Shown: piece by piece, positions 1 to 10,500 of the stretch
Numbering within the stretch: position 1 is the stretch's first letter
Layout: every line of letters starts with the position of its first letter
Assembly: GCF_038502225.1 (NCBI RefSeq)
Contig: NC_091372.1
Location: forward strand, 10,939,642-11,003,641
Origin: Cherax quadricarinatus
Lineage: Eukaryota; Arthropoda; Malacostraca; Decapoda; Parastacidae
Direction of reading: 5' to 3'
Length of the DNA stretch: 64,000 bases
Translations under genes and position numbers: made by a program
The notes under the pieces: generated by a model
What the model was told of the DNA's origin: nothing
The model's input: the letters and a program-made list of their open reading frames with translations, nothing else
The model's database searches: none

Positions 1-45
1 ACCTGGACAGGGCTCCAAGGGGTCAACACCCCCGCGGTAATCGGT
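1..45 (-). mobile_element. LINE-C 3' tail remnant
   Basis: The segment resembles the 3' end of the LINE-C family: GGGTCAACRCCCCCGCGG is shared with clear copies at 19083 and 61418. It is degraded and cut by the window edge. Orientation follows the other tails. Confidence 0.4.
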
Positions 46-165
46 AAAATTTTGAGGGGAGAATAGTGGAATAGTCTAATTTTTAAGTGAGTTCGGCAAG
101 TTCGACTTACCAGGCAGGGTCATGCAGTACTAAGGTCTTACATTAGATAAATAATAGAACTGTAC

Positions 166-481
166 CAGCCACTTCAGGTGTGGAGACTTCATCCTCAGGA
201 AGAGTATCGTTGGTAGCCAGCTCCTGGACCTGACCATTGGCCTGACAGCTGTCTTGCACTTGTCTCCTGAGGTCTCGTATCTCGCCGCTGAGCATGACCA
301 GCAGACCCTTCATGGCCACCAGCACCTCAGTCATGGCACAAAGGTTCTTGTCAGAGGGAGTGTCCATCATGGCCGGGTCACAGGACCCCAGAGTCAAGCA
401 CACGCCCACCAAAATCAAAATTTTCATTGTGATTTCAACCATTGTGCCGCAGACTTCGTGTTTTTTCTGTATATATTTCAT
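166..481 (-). CDS. First exon of a small secreted protein with a coiled-coil segment
   Basis: The minus-strand frame from 481 gives up to 105 residues before a possible splice donor (GCTG|GTACAG, GT at 165-164). A hydrophobic core ILILVGVCLTLG followed by SCDP is a convincing signal peptide. The likely start is Met14 (codon at 442) or Met19, because the first Met adds a charged leader. After the cleavage region comes an amphipathic heptad-like stretch, LCAMTEVLVAMKGLLVMLSG, ending in EIRDLRRQVQ, then an acidic Thr-rich tail. This plan (signal peptide plus short coiled coil) is common in the first exons of arthropod secreted lectins and fibrinogen-related proteins, but no downstream domain lies in the window, so the family is not assigned. 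The rest of the gene would be left of the window. The same frame stops a few codons after the proposed donor. Confidence 0.5.
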
Positions 482-545
482 TTTTTAAATCAATGAGATA
501 AGGCTATTTTTGACTTGTAATTAATAATTTTTAAACCCCGAAATG

Positions 546-615
546 CCCACCAAAATCAAAATTTTTGTTGTCATTTCGACAGTGTATCAGACCTGTTTTT
601 CTGTATATATTCCCT
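546..615 (-). repeat. Partial duplicate of the secreted-protein exon start
   Basis: This stretch matches 405-478, which encodes the start and signal peptide of the neighbouring exon. CCCACCAAAATCAAAATTTT and CTGTATATATT are shared in the same order. The rest of the exon is not repeated, so it looks like a partial tandem duplication rather than a second gene. Confidence 0.6.
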
Positions 616-643
616 TATTTTTTAATCAAATTTAAAAAGGTGA

Positions 644-940
644 TTGAAAAATAGAGGATCTAAATCTAAATCAAATTTTTATTCGATGGGGGAAGCTGTA
701 AAACCGTTGGGCTCTTACTGCCTGGGCAGTGGGAAGAGCAAGTCAGGTTCGATCCAAGGGAAGGGATTTTTTTATCATTATTACAAATCAGAAGCGCTAA
801 ACCCACAGGGGTCGTGCAGCTCCAAGGGAAGGAGAGATTCAGTGACTTGGATCAAGAGCCCTGCAGGAAAAAAAATATTTGTGAGTCTCCTTATTATAAA
901 AAGCGCTAAACCCACATGGGATTGGCTAAAACATGGATAG
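644..940. repeat. Dispersed non-coding repeat (AAGCGCTAAACCCAC family)
   Basis: Contains AAGCGCTAAACCCACA twice (near 792 and 900) and GGATCAAGAGCCCT near 850. Related pieces lie at 5700-5835, 17700-17720, 20460-20645 and 58150-58330, so it is a dispersed family of unknown class. The ORF crossing it has no recognisable protein features. Confidence 0.5.
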
Positions 941-949
941 TGATTAGGT

Positions 950-2140
950 TTAAGAACATAAGAAAGAAGGAACACTGTAACAGGCCTACTGACCCATGCG
1001 AAGCAGGTCCATGTGTCCCCCCGGTTTAGCCCAATGACCCACCCAGTCTGGTCACCTCCACTTAAGGAAGGCGCACGGCACCAAACCTAGTAACACAAGC
1101 TAGTCAGGTCCAACTCACACCCACTCATGTATTTATCTAACCTATTTTTAAAACTACACAACGTTTTAGCCTGAATAACTGTATTCGGGAGTTTGTTCCA
1201 CTCATCCACAACTCTATTACCAAACCAGTGCTTTCCTATATCCTTCCTGAATCTGAATTTTTCTAACTTAAAACCATTGCTGTGAGTCCTGTCTTGGCTA
1301 GATATTTTCAGCACGCTATTTACATCCCCTTTATTTATTCCTGTCTTCCATTTATACACCTCGATCAAATCCCCCCTAATTCTACGTCTTTCTAGAGAGT
1401 GCAGATTCAGGGCCTCAGTCTATCCTCACAGTGAAGATTTCTGATACATGGGATCAACTTTGTCATCCTCCTCTGTACGTTTTCCAGAGCATTTATATCC
1501 ATTCTGTAATACAGTGACCAGAACTGAGCAGTATAGTCTAAATGAGGCCTAACCAAGGATATATAGAGTTGAAGAACAACCGGAGGACTTCTATTATTTA
1601 TACTTCTAGATATGAAGCCAAGAATTCTGTTAGCTTTATTGCGAACAATAATGCACTGTTGCCTTGGTTTTAGATTACTACTAACCAGAACTCCTAAATC
1701 ATTTTCACAATCAGTAATATTAAGATCTACATTATTTAGTTTATATGTGGTATGGTTATTTATCTGTCCAACATTTAGAACTTTGCATTTGTCTATATTA
1801 AACTGCATCTGCCACTTCTCCGACCATTGCACCAGTCAATTCAAATCATCCTGGAGTGCTCTAGTGTCCTAGTCAGATCATCCTGGAGTGCTCTAGTGTC
1901 CTCATTAGAGTGAATTGGACGGCCTATTTTGGTGTCATCAGCAAATCTGCTTATGTCGCTATTTATTCCCTCATCTGTATCGTTTATATAAATTGTGAAC
2001 AACAACGGGCCCAACACTGACCCCTGAGGAACACCGCTTGTGACGTGCCCCCATTCTGATTTCTCCCCATTTATGCAAACTCTCTGCTGTCTATTTGTCA
2101 GCCATGCCTCTACCCTATCTACTGTACGAGGGTCGCAATA
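950..2140 (-). pseudogene. LINE-A: CR1-like non-LTR retrotransposon, 5'-truncated and broken
   Basis: Read on the minus strand, this copy starts inside the reverse transcriptase. It carries TSGVPQGSVLGPLLFTIYIN and then RFADDTK (catalytic DD), followed by the thumb and C-terminal region in two frames (1832-1407 and 1368-1087), including LVRPHLDYTAQFW, LENVQRRMTKLI and VVDEWNKLPNTVIQAKTLCSFK. These are standard blocks of CR1/jockey-type reverse transcriptases. The 3' end carries AGGCCTACTG and ends in TTCTTATGTTCTTA near 950. The endonuclease half is missing, and frameshifts plus a 32-bp internal duplication at 1845 make it inactive. The same 3' end recurs inside the 21-bp satellite at 53479. 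Confidence 0.85.
1845..1908. repeat. 32-bp tandem duplication inside LINE-A
   Basis: ATCATCCTGGAGTGCTCTAG starts at 1845 and again at 1877, giving two copies with a period of 32 bp. The period is not a multiple of 3, so it shifts the reverse-transcriptase frame. Confidence 0.85.
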
Positions 2141-2149
2141 GGCTTATAA

Positions 2150-2620
2150 CAATGTATATACACTAAGACATATACATAACAAGTACACAAATATAAAATC
2201 AACGAGCACGTGGTAAAAATTAAAAAAAAAAAAAAATCTATTAGCACTTCGACCAGCAATCACATATATCAAAGTTCTGAGACATAGTTATGCATTTCTG
2301 ATCTGATCACACTATTAAGTGTTGATTATCGCCGGTTAATTAATAATTAGCGTCCCACTGACACACACAACCACTCTTGACGGTGTCTGGAGACGCACTG
2401 ACGGCAACTGGTCGCTTAGACGCCTTTACAAACAAGGCCAAAATTTTTTTTTGGGTGGTACAAGACCAATAACACGCATCAGTGATGCTGTTTTTTTGGT
2501 GTGTAATTTTTTCCCGAAATGTGGAAAAAATAACTGATATATTGAAAGACAATGTTTATTTTGGAAATTTAATTAGAAATGAGGGAAGAAATTAATTCTA
2601 GGATTATCTGAGGGTCAAAG
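2150..2620. other. No gene recognised
   Basis: AT-rich sequence with a short A-run at 2220. A 70-codon minus frame at 2340-2552 has no motif or splice context that would support it. Confidence 0.5.
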
Positions 2621-2621
2621 A

Positions 2622-2922
2622 GAGATAATATGATTGGTTGAGGGGTCATAGAGATAATATGATTGGTTGAGGGGTCATAGAGATAATATGATTGGTTGAG
2701 GGGTCATAGAGATAATATGATTGGTTGAGGGGTCATAGAGATAATATGATTGGTTGAGGGGTCATAGAGATAATATGATTGGTTGAGGGGTCATAGAGAT
2801 AATATGATTGGTTGAGGGGTCATAAAGAGATAATATGATTGGTTGAGGGGTCATAGAGATAATATGATTGGTTGAGGGGTCATAGAGAGATAATATGATT
2901 GGTTGAAGGGTCATAGTGTCAT
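2622..2922. repeat. Tandem array, 29-bp unit
   Basis: The unit starts GAGATAATATGATTGGTTGA and ends GGGGTCATA, repeated about ten times. The first seven copies are near-identical; small insertions appear near 2825 and 2885 and the last copy is degraded. Confidence 0.95.
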
Positions 2923-3118
2923 AATAAGGTTGGTTGAGTCGTGGCTATAAGATCACTCATATAACGGGTCCAGGAACTGTACCCCAACATTCTATTAGTT
3001 ATGCAGGTTACACTGGTAGTCAGTTGGGAACCTATAATATGTATCAGTGGTTAATAGGGTTTTAAGTCTATCTACTACACCAGTGTCATTAATACCTAAA
3101 ATACTGAGTAATGTTAAT

Positions 3119-3275
3119 TACCAGTGTATATACACTGAGATATGCATCTCTCAGTGTATATACACTGAGATATGCACCTCTCAGTGTATATACACTGAGA
3201 TATGCACCTCTCAGTATATATACACTGAGACAGCTCAGTGTATATATACACTGAGGCACACCTCTCGGTGTATAC
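3119..3275. repeat. Tandem array, about 30-bp unit
   Basis: Four to five copies of a unit containing GTATATACACTGAGATATGC and CACCTCTCA. It grades into TA-rich sequence with similar motifs to about 3400. Confidence 0.85.
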
Positions 3276-3651
3276 ACAGATATATACTATCTATCGATGT
3301 ATATTTATTGATACACATCTTTTGGTATATACAGATATATATACACACACCTCTCTGTGTATACACAATGAAAAATACACCTATCAGTGATATATATATC
3401 CTTATTATACTAATACACAATAGATGTTATCTTCATATAGTGTACTCTGGTGTCTTATTTCTATGATGACTTCCGGGGAAGAGTGATCTAAGACTCTTGA
3501 AAACAGGAAAGTCGAGAATTGCGTAGTGGCCGGGTGAGAGCTTCGACCGTGAAACCAGGGGCACAGGATGGGTATCACAACCATCTGTTGGTCGTTCATC
3601 ACGGGGGTAAGATAATGCCCCACCACACATTCTCACGATTCACGTTAAAAC

Positions 3652-3800
3652 CCCCGTAGCTCAGTGGTAGTTTTGTGGGGTGAGCCCCCCGTAGCTCAGT
3701 GGTAGTTTTGTGGGGGTGAGCCCCCGTAGCTCAGTGGTACTGCAGGAGAATTCGGTAAGGAACCGAACGGTTCCCTGTTCGATTCCCGGGCCCTGCAATG
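3652..3800 (+). mobile_element. tRNA-derived SINE head with Pol III boxes, 5' part tandemly repeated
   Basis: CCCCCGTAGCTCAGTGGTA occurs three times (3652, about 3687 and 3721). The last copy continues into a tRNA-like segment with an A-box match TAGCTCAGTGG (3727-3737) and a B-box match GTTCGATTCC (3777-3786), about 50 bp apart. The T-stem pairs imperfectly and there is no clean acceptor stem, so it is a SINE promoter region and not a functional tRNA gene. A reversed SINE-T2 body follows directly. Confidence 0.7.
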
Positions 3801-3840
3801 GTAAGACTTAAAGAAGAAGAATCTATTCGGATGATAAACC

Positions 3841-4160
3841 CAGAAGGTTAGTAACCCAGTAAAGCCACAATGTCTGGTTAGTAACCCAAGATAACCCAGT
3901 AAAGCCACAATGTCTGGTTAGTAACCCAAGATAACCCAGTAAAGCCACAATGTCTGGTTAGTAACCCAAGATAACCCAGTAAAGCCACAATGTCTGGTTA
4001 GTAACCCAAGATAACCCAGTAAAGCCACAATGTCTGGTTAGTAACCCAAGATAACCCAGTAAAGCCACAATGTCTGGTTAGTAACCCAAGATAACCCAGT
4101 AAAGCCACAATGTCTGGTTAGTAACCCAAGATAACCCAGTGAAGACACAATGTCTGTCTT
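3841..4160. repeat. Tandem array, 40-bp unit, derived from SINE-T2
   Basis: The unit starts GGTTAGTAACCCAAGATAAC and continues CCAGTAAAGCCACAATGTCT, about eight copies, nearly identical. It corresponds to the GGTTAGCCACCCAGGATAAC segment of SINE-T2 at about 33978. Confidence 0.9.
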
Positions 4161-4199
4161 ATTTTCATTTACTTTTTTTTTTTGCCCTCCCCAGGATGC

Positions 4200-4364
4200 C
4201 ACCCACACCAGTCTACTAACACCCAGGTACCTACTTACTGCTAGGTGAACAGGGGCAGCAGCTTTAAGGAAACTAACACTCAGGTACCTACTTACTACTA
4301 GGTGAACAGGGACAGCAGGTGTAAGGAAACCAACATCCAGGTACCTACTTACTGCTAGGTGAAC

Positions 4365-4372
<8 letters not shown>
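4200..4372. repeat. Three tandem copies of the SINE CAGGTACCTACTTACT segment
   Basis: Each copy carries CAGGTACCTACTTACT, then GCTAGGTGAACAG (or ACTAGG..) and CAGCAGGTGTAAGGAAAC. It is one of several independent expansions of this same SINE segment in the window. Confidence 0.85.
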
Positions 4373-4522
<150 letters not shown>

Positions 4523-4792
4523 AAAGCTGAGAGAGTGCAGAGCTGGTAGTTATTATAGAGAGAACCAGGGGAACACAACTCTGTGAGGTGGTGGTGGTGT
4601 AACATGAGTAGTCAGGTTGGTAACTAGCATCTCCAGCTTGATGAGATACACAGCCTTCCTCCCTGGCTCACTCTTCATACATCCCACAATACACATATAA
4701 CCTGCTAGCAACCCTATCTTGGTTGGTAGTGCACTCAGCTCACACACTGGGGTACACATTGGGGTCTGTGGTTTGATTCCTGGTCTTCTTCT

Positions 4793-5160
4793 TTCTTTCA
4801 ACAAACCGGCCACATCCCACTGAGGCGGGGTAGCCTAAAAAAAATAAATAAAGTTCCTCTTTTTAAATTTAGTAATATATACAGGAGAAGGGGTTACTAG
4901 CCCCTTGCTCCTGGCAGTTTAGTTACCTCTTACGACATGCATGGCTTACGGAGGGAGAATTCTGTTCCACTTCCCCATGGAGATAAGAGGAAATAAATAA
5001 GAACAAGAACCAGTAAGAAAATAGAAGAAAACCCAGAGGGGTGTGTATATATATGCTTGTACATGTATGTGTAGTGTGACCTAAGCGTAAGTAGAAGTAG
5101 CAAGACATACCTGAAATCTTGCATGTTTATGAGACAAAAAAAATACACCAGCAATCATAC
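4793..5160 (-). mobile_element. LINE-B-tailed non-coding repeat
   Basis: Minus-strand copy of the family also seen at 16290-16670 and 16680-17340. It carries CCCCTTGCTCCTGGCA, TCTGTTCCACTTCCCCATGG and CATGCATGGCTTACGG, and a 3' end like that of LINE-B (CACTGAGGCGGGGTAGCC near 4818). No coding capacity is visible. It is probably a short interspersed element mobilised by LINE-B. Confidence 0.65.
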
Positions 5161-5219
5161 CATCATGTAAAACAATTACAGGTTTCCATTTTACATTCAC
5201 TTGGTAGTACAGTAGTACC

Positions 5220-5515
5220 TCCCTGAGCGGTTGCTGTCTACCAATCTACTATCTATCTCGATTCCCAGCATGGGTGGAAATATTAGGATATGTTTCCTTA
5301 AGACACCTGCTGTCCTCTTCTCATAACAGTAAAATAGGTACCTGGGTGTTAACTGACTGGTGTGGGTGGCATCCTAGGGATAAAATTAACCTAAGTTGTG
5401 GGAAATGCTCTGCATAACCAGAGACTTTCTATATAGTATATCATTGATGTCAGCTATGGCCTGTAAAAGTTGTATCATGTACTTTTAGAAATAAAGATTA
5501 TTATTATTATTATGT
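5220..5515 (+). mobile_element. SINE-T1 copy
   Basis: The body is diagnostic: GGTACCTGGGTGTTA, GACTGGTGTGGGTGGCATCC, AATGCTCTGCATAA, ACTTTCTATATAGTAT, TTGATGTCAGCTATGG, then AATAAAGATTATTATT at the 3' end. The head is degraded (CTCGATTCCCAGCATGGGTGG). Confidence 0.85.
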
Positions 5516-5849
5516 ACTCTATATGTATGCTAAACACCATCATAAAAAAAATCAAATTTCTGAAAAAACACAGATAAGAACATTTAACTTCAAGCGCATA
5601 AAGCTGAAAGTCACAGTGCATCACTACTAAAAACAGACAATAGCGGCCTCCCTCATTAGTCTCATATGACTGATGATGCAATAAATGACCTTTCTCATCC
5701 CATCACTAACCAAGCGGCACCGGGGGAATGGGAGGTAATCAGGTTTCATTATTTGGCATCAGAGTCCTTTAACAGCATCAAGGTACCTCCTTGATATGGG
5801 CAAATTTGTCAGGCCATGGGGGGGGGGGAGTGACCTGGAGTATACCATA

Positions 5850-6056
5850 TACAGTGGACCCCCAGTTAACGATATTTTTTCACTCCAGAAGTATGTTCAG
5901 GTGCCAGTACTGACCGAATTTGTTCCCATAAGGAATATTGTGAAGTAGATTAGTCCATTTCAGACCCCCAAACATACACGTACAAACGCACTTACATAAA
6001 TACACTTACATAATTGGTCGCATTCGGAGGTAATCGTTATGCGGGGGTCCACTGTA
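5850..6056. mobile_element. MITE with TA target duplication (CAGTGGACCCCC termini)
   Basis: Inverted ends CAGTGGACCCCCAGTTAACG and CGTTATGCGGGGGTCCACTG are bounded by TA on both sides. The length is about 203 bp without TA. TA duplication and these termini fit a Tc1/mariner or pogo-type non-autonomous element. A second copy with the internal sequence in the opposite orientation lies at 35884-36083. Confidence 0.88.
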
Positions 6057-6093
6057 TATATATATATATATACATACATATATATATATATAT

Positions 6094-6153
<60 letters not shown>

Positions 6154-6180
6154 GGTATACTCCAGATATACCATATATAT
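6055..6180. repeat. (TA)n-rich microsatellite
   Basis: TATATA runs with TACATACA interruptions directly follow the MITE's right TA. Confidence 0.95.
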
Positions 6181-6875
6181 ATGGTCCCTGGCTTCAGTTC
6201 ATACATCAGGAAAACTTTTTAATATCCACTCTAATCTCTTGAGAATTTTCTATGTCATGATCATACCCTCCCTGGTATCTTATTACGTCAAGCTCCATAA
6301 GCCTATTCTTACACTCCCTGCAATTCTGGTATCAATATTTTTGCAGACCTCTGGTGTTTGTTTCATCAGGTACAGGCTCTATCATATTATTTATTCTACT
6401 GTATATAATATCAGTAAGTTGTTAAATATGAGACATGTCTAACGCTTGAGGATCTCTATTTGTCTAAGCATTTTTCCTGTGCAGTAGATATCTCTAATTA
6501 AATACTGAAGAAACCTGCTGCATAGGTGCTATATTTGACTGAAGAAGCCTGGTACACAGGTACAGTATCTGACTGAAGCAGCCTGCTACAAAGGTGACAG
6601 TCTGGCAACTAAAGCTACCCAAGTAGTGCACACGTCTTATTTCCACTAACAATACACATTCTAAATACGGGAAAAATAAAACTGATGATCATCTCAAGCA
6701 CATTATTTATTTGCTTACACAAGCCCAAAATTCTCTTTTAAGTGTAGCCAAGCTAATACTGCATTATTAAGTGGAAAACACTGTATACCGTAGATAATTA
6801 TTATTAAGAGTTAAAAGGAGTCTCCTTTTCACTGTTTTTGAAAGCTTACCGAGTGTGCAGTCTCTGTGTTTGTAT
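6181..6875. other. No gene recognised
   Basis: AT-rich sequence with a short direct repeat (GACTGAAGAAGCCTG near 6538 and GACTGAAGCAGCCTG near 6572). No exon with supported splice sites was found. Confidence 0.5.
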
Positions 6876-7030
6876 TTAACCCTTAAACTGTCCAAACGTA
6901 GATCTACATTTGCTCGTGAAGCGCTCCGAACGTAGATCTACGTTTTTTGTATTGTTTCTTATGGAGAAAATCAAGGTCGGAGCACTACGCATGCAAACGT
7001 AGATCTATGTTTGGAGAGTTTAAGGGTTAA
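6876..7030. mobile_element. piggyBac-like MITE with TTAA target duplication
   Basis: TTAA at 6876-6879 and 7027-7030 flank inverted ends CCCTTAAACTGTCCAAACG and its complement-like partner TTTGGAGAGTTTAAGGG. CGTAGATCTAC motifs recur inside both arms. TTAA duplication with CCC..GGG termini is the signature of piggyBac-type transposition. The 147-bp length excludes coding, so it is non-autonomous. Confidence 0.85.
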
Positions 7031-7149
7031 GGTAGAGCACTGTGTGTAGGTGAGTTTTTTATGCATGCATAGCATTTTTTCTATTTTAATGCAGTTTATA
7101 TAATAAAGTGTAATGTGTCTTTGTTTCCTGTGGCATTAAGTACAGTATA

Positions 7150-7275
7150 GTACAGTGTCTGCACTGCCTGAAATGCTCTGCGTGTTAAGGGGCTTTCTGC
7201 ATGCACACATAAATGTCATTCACCTCTGTACAAACACTGTATCATGCTGAAATAAAGACTCTTAATCTTAATCTC
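7150..7275 (+). repeat. Dispersed repeat ending in AATAAA (AAGGGGCTTYC family)
   Basis: Shares TGCTCTGC, AAGGGGCTT, the CTGTACAAA region, and ATCATGCTGAAATAAA with 42145-42355. This copy has one GGGGCTT unit, whereas the 42145 copy has an expanded array. Confidence 0.6.
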
Positions 7276-7569
7276 TAGAGGGATGAGAATGTTACAATAG
7301 AAAGACTCTCAAAACTCATCAAAGGTAAGGTATATCAAAGGTACCTCAGTGGGAGATGGTCAGAGTGTTAAATACAAAAAAATTACATTATAGGTAAATC
7401 CAAGTCAACCCAGGGGACAGGTGTGATTAGAACCCATGGCGAGAGTCGTAAAACTCCACGAAAATGGTTTGTTTGCAATTGTGTTGTTATGATTTTGTGA
7501 GTCTAAACTCAAGTCAATTTCTTCAATATGAAGAAAGTCAATCCTGTTTTGCTTTAACACAAAGATAGC

Positions 7570-10500
7570 TCATAAAAACTGTCCTAACATTTTCAGATGT
7601 TTCTGCATGTGGATCTTTTGACTTCTAGGTTGAGCAAAAGTTATTGTGCAGTATTGGCACTTAAAAGGTTTCTCACCAGTGTGTAACCTCCGGTGTTCAG
7701 TCAGGTGATGACGAACAGCAAACTTGCGATCACAATGTTCACATCTGTATGGCTTTTCACCAGTGTGTCTTCGTCTGTGATCTTCCATGTCAATTTTTGT
7801 GACAAAGGCTTTAGGGCAAAGATCACACTTAAATGCCTTGTCACCAGCATGTCTCTTCAGATGCACATGTCTGCTAGCTTCATATCTAAAACTTTTCCCA
7901 CAAACACCACATATAAATGGTCGCTCTTGTGTGTGAAGCCGCTTATGTGCATTTAAACTGTATTTATAAGTGAAATATTTACCACAATGATCACATAAGA
8001 AGGGCCGTTCACCTGTATGAACCCTCATATGAATGATCATGTTACTCTTTTTTGAAAAGGATTTCTCACACACTGAACAACCAAATGGCTTCTCACCAGT
8101 GTGACTTCTTTCATGAGTATTTAAAGTACTTTGAAATCTAAATACTTTAGGACAATGACTGCACCTCAGTAATCCCTCAAATTTTTTCTTCTGAATTTGA
8201 AATTCCAAAGGTACTTCTACATGTACATCATCTACAGTCTCTGATGATTCACAGATCTGTAATTCATCTGTAATATCTCTGTTTGTTTGTACATTTTCTG
8301 TCTCTTTATCATGTAAATGATGAACACCAGAGCTGCTTTCTTGTTTTACACACAAACTTTTTTCATGCCGAATTACACTAACATCAAAAATATCTACGTG
8401 TTCCTCCATTTTAATGCTGCATCTTTCTTCAGTTTTTTGCAGCTCAGGTTTAATATGATACTCTTCCTTGGGTTCCTCCTTAATTCTATGCAATGAAAAA
8501 TTATTTCTGGGGGGGGCAACTGTCTCACAAACTTTAATATCTGAGACATTTCCACTTGATTTTAAATTTGTCATCTCATTTTGGTTACCTCTGTATGACC
8601 CTGTTTCCATTACTTCTACTTCCTGGCATATTTTTATATGATGAAGAAATTTTTTTCTATATCTGAATGCTTTATTGCAACGTTTACATATATATGGTCG
8701 TTCACCTGTGTGAATTCTTCTGTGAACTCTACGATGTGTAGCAGAAATAAACATCATCTTGCAATCTTTGCATTTGAATGGTCTTTTGCCCGAGTGTTTT
8801 CTATAGTGAACCTTAAATATAAACTCTTTAAAGAATTCCTTCTCACATTTATCACACTTAAATTTTAATTCATTTTCAGATTTCTTCTTTGCAATTTCAG
8901 GGATATCTTGAGCTGATTGACCGACGTGGGAGGTGGTAAGGACATTCTGAAATGATCGTCCACACTGGTGCTTTACTAAAAATATTTCTTGCTGAAAAGC
9001 CTGATGACATTTCTTACACGTAAAGCTATACTTCCTAGAATGCAATTTTACGTGATTTCTAAGCTCACTCCTAAATGAAAAAGAAGAGTTGCATTTTTCA
9101 CACTTGAAAGGTAAATCTTCTTGGCTGGTGGACTGATATAGATAATGCTGTTGCTGGGATGGGGGAACACGATGCCCTGTGGACATCTTCCCAGATTCAT
9201 TTTCGCTTACTGAAATCACAGATTGTTTGGTTTGCAACTCATGCTTGGCTTCATGAGCTTCAAGCAGGGTAACATATCTGTATGATACATCACAGTATCG
9301 GCATTTCCTCAGGGGTTTTCTTTTATTCTTGTGACGTCGGACTGTTGTATTACCATGAGGTGCATGTGCAGTTTGGGATTCATCTAACTGAGCAAGTAAT
9401 TGACTAGTATTAGATGGTTTCTCTCCATCACCACTATTTATGTCACTAACAATTGAAATATCTTGATTTAATAAGATAGTTTTAATTTTATTATCCATGA
9501 GTATCTCCTCTTCATTTTTGAAAGATATATTATTAAGGCTTGTACCAGTAGTCTTCCCACTGTATTCTGAATCAACATATTCTATTTCTGTAGCTGAAGA
9601 AAAGGTGATAATGCTTTCCTGTCTCACAGAATCCATGCCATAAATTTGCATATCTTCTTGTTGGACGGATGTCGGGCATAAGTCACTGATAGCATCAGAC
9701 CTAGGTACTGCATTATTAATAACATTCTGGGGTACTATCCACTCACTGCATAACTGAGAATCTATACTTGCCTTCTCTGTATAACATTCATAATTTGATA
9801 AATGGTCAGGTATCACAGGTTCTTCAGTAGCATTCCTGCTACAAGAGGTATCAGGCAGGCACATGACAGGTAATGTATCAACATCCTCTTGGCTATTACC
9901 AACTTGAGGCAAATCTGCAAAATGAAATCTCTCATTGTTCTCAAAACTGTTCATAAGTAGCACTTCCTGATCCTGACTGATGCTACTAACTTCCTCAGAA
10001 TTCTTAATTTTTATTATGGATTCTTGTGATCTGTTTGAGAGTGTTACTAGTCTGTTAATTTTATGGACACACGTGCTTCCGTCTCCAATGCTTGTTAATG
10101 TGACAAGCAAAGCCTCTTCCTCTTTGGCCAGATCAGTATATAATATTATGCTCTCTTTAAAAGATTTAATTGAGTCGTGTTTCTTTTTCAAGACAAATTT
10201 ACTGTCCTTAATGTCATGTGGCACTTTTGGGATCATCTGGAGATCATCACTTGCAACAAGGCAAGACTCTCTGGGAGTAATGTGTGCTTGTATCTTAGCA
10301 TTGTACATTGCTCTATCCAAATTGATTTCAAGTCCTGCTCGTATATGGGATTTTAAATGCTTTTTCAGACTGATAGATCTTGAAAAGCGTGCAGAGCAGA
10401 ACTCACACTCAAAGGGGCGTTCACCTGTGTGTATTCTTAAGTGTTCTGTGAGGTGACTTTTAACCATGAATGAGGCACTACAATGAGTACAATTAAAAGG

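Noticed and set aside
2622..2922. CRISPR-like direct repeats (here and in other arrays)
   Set aside because: The units are contiguous with no unique spacers, no cas genes are present, and the genome is eukaryotic.
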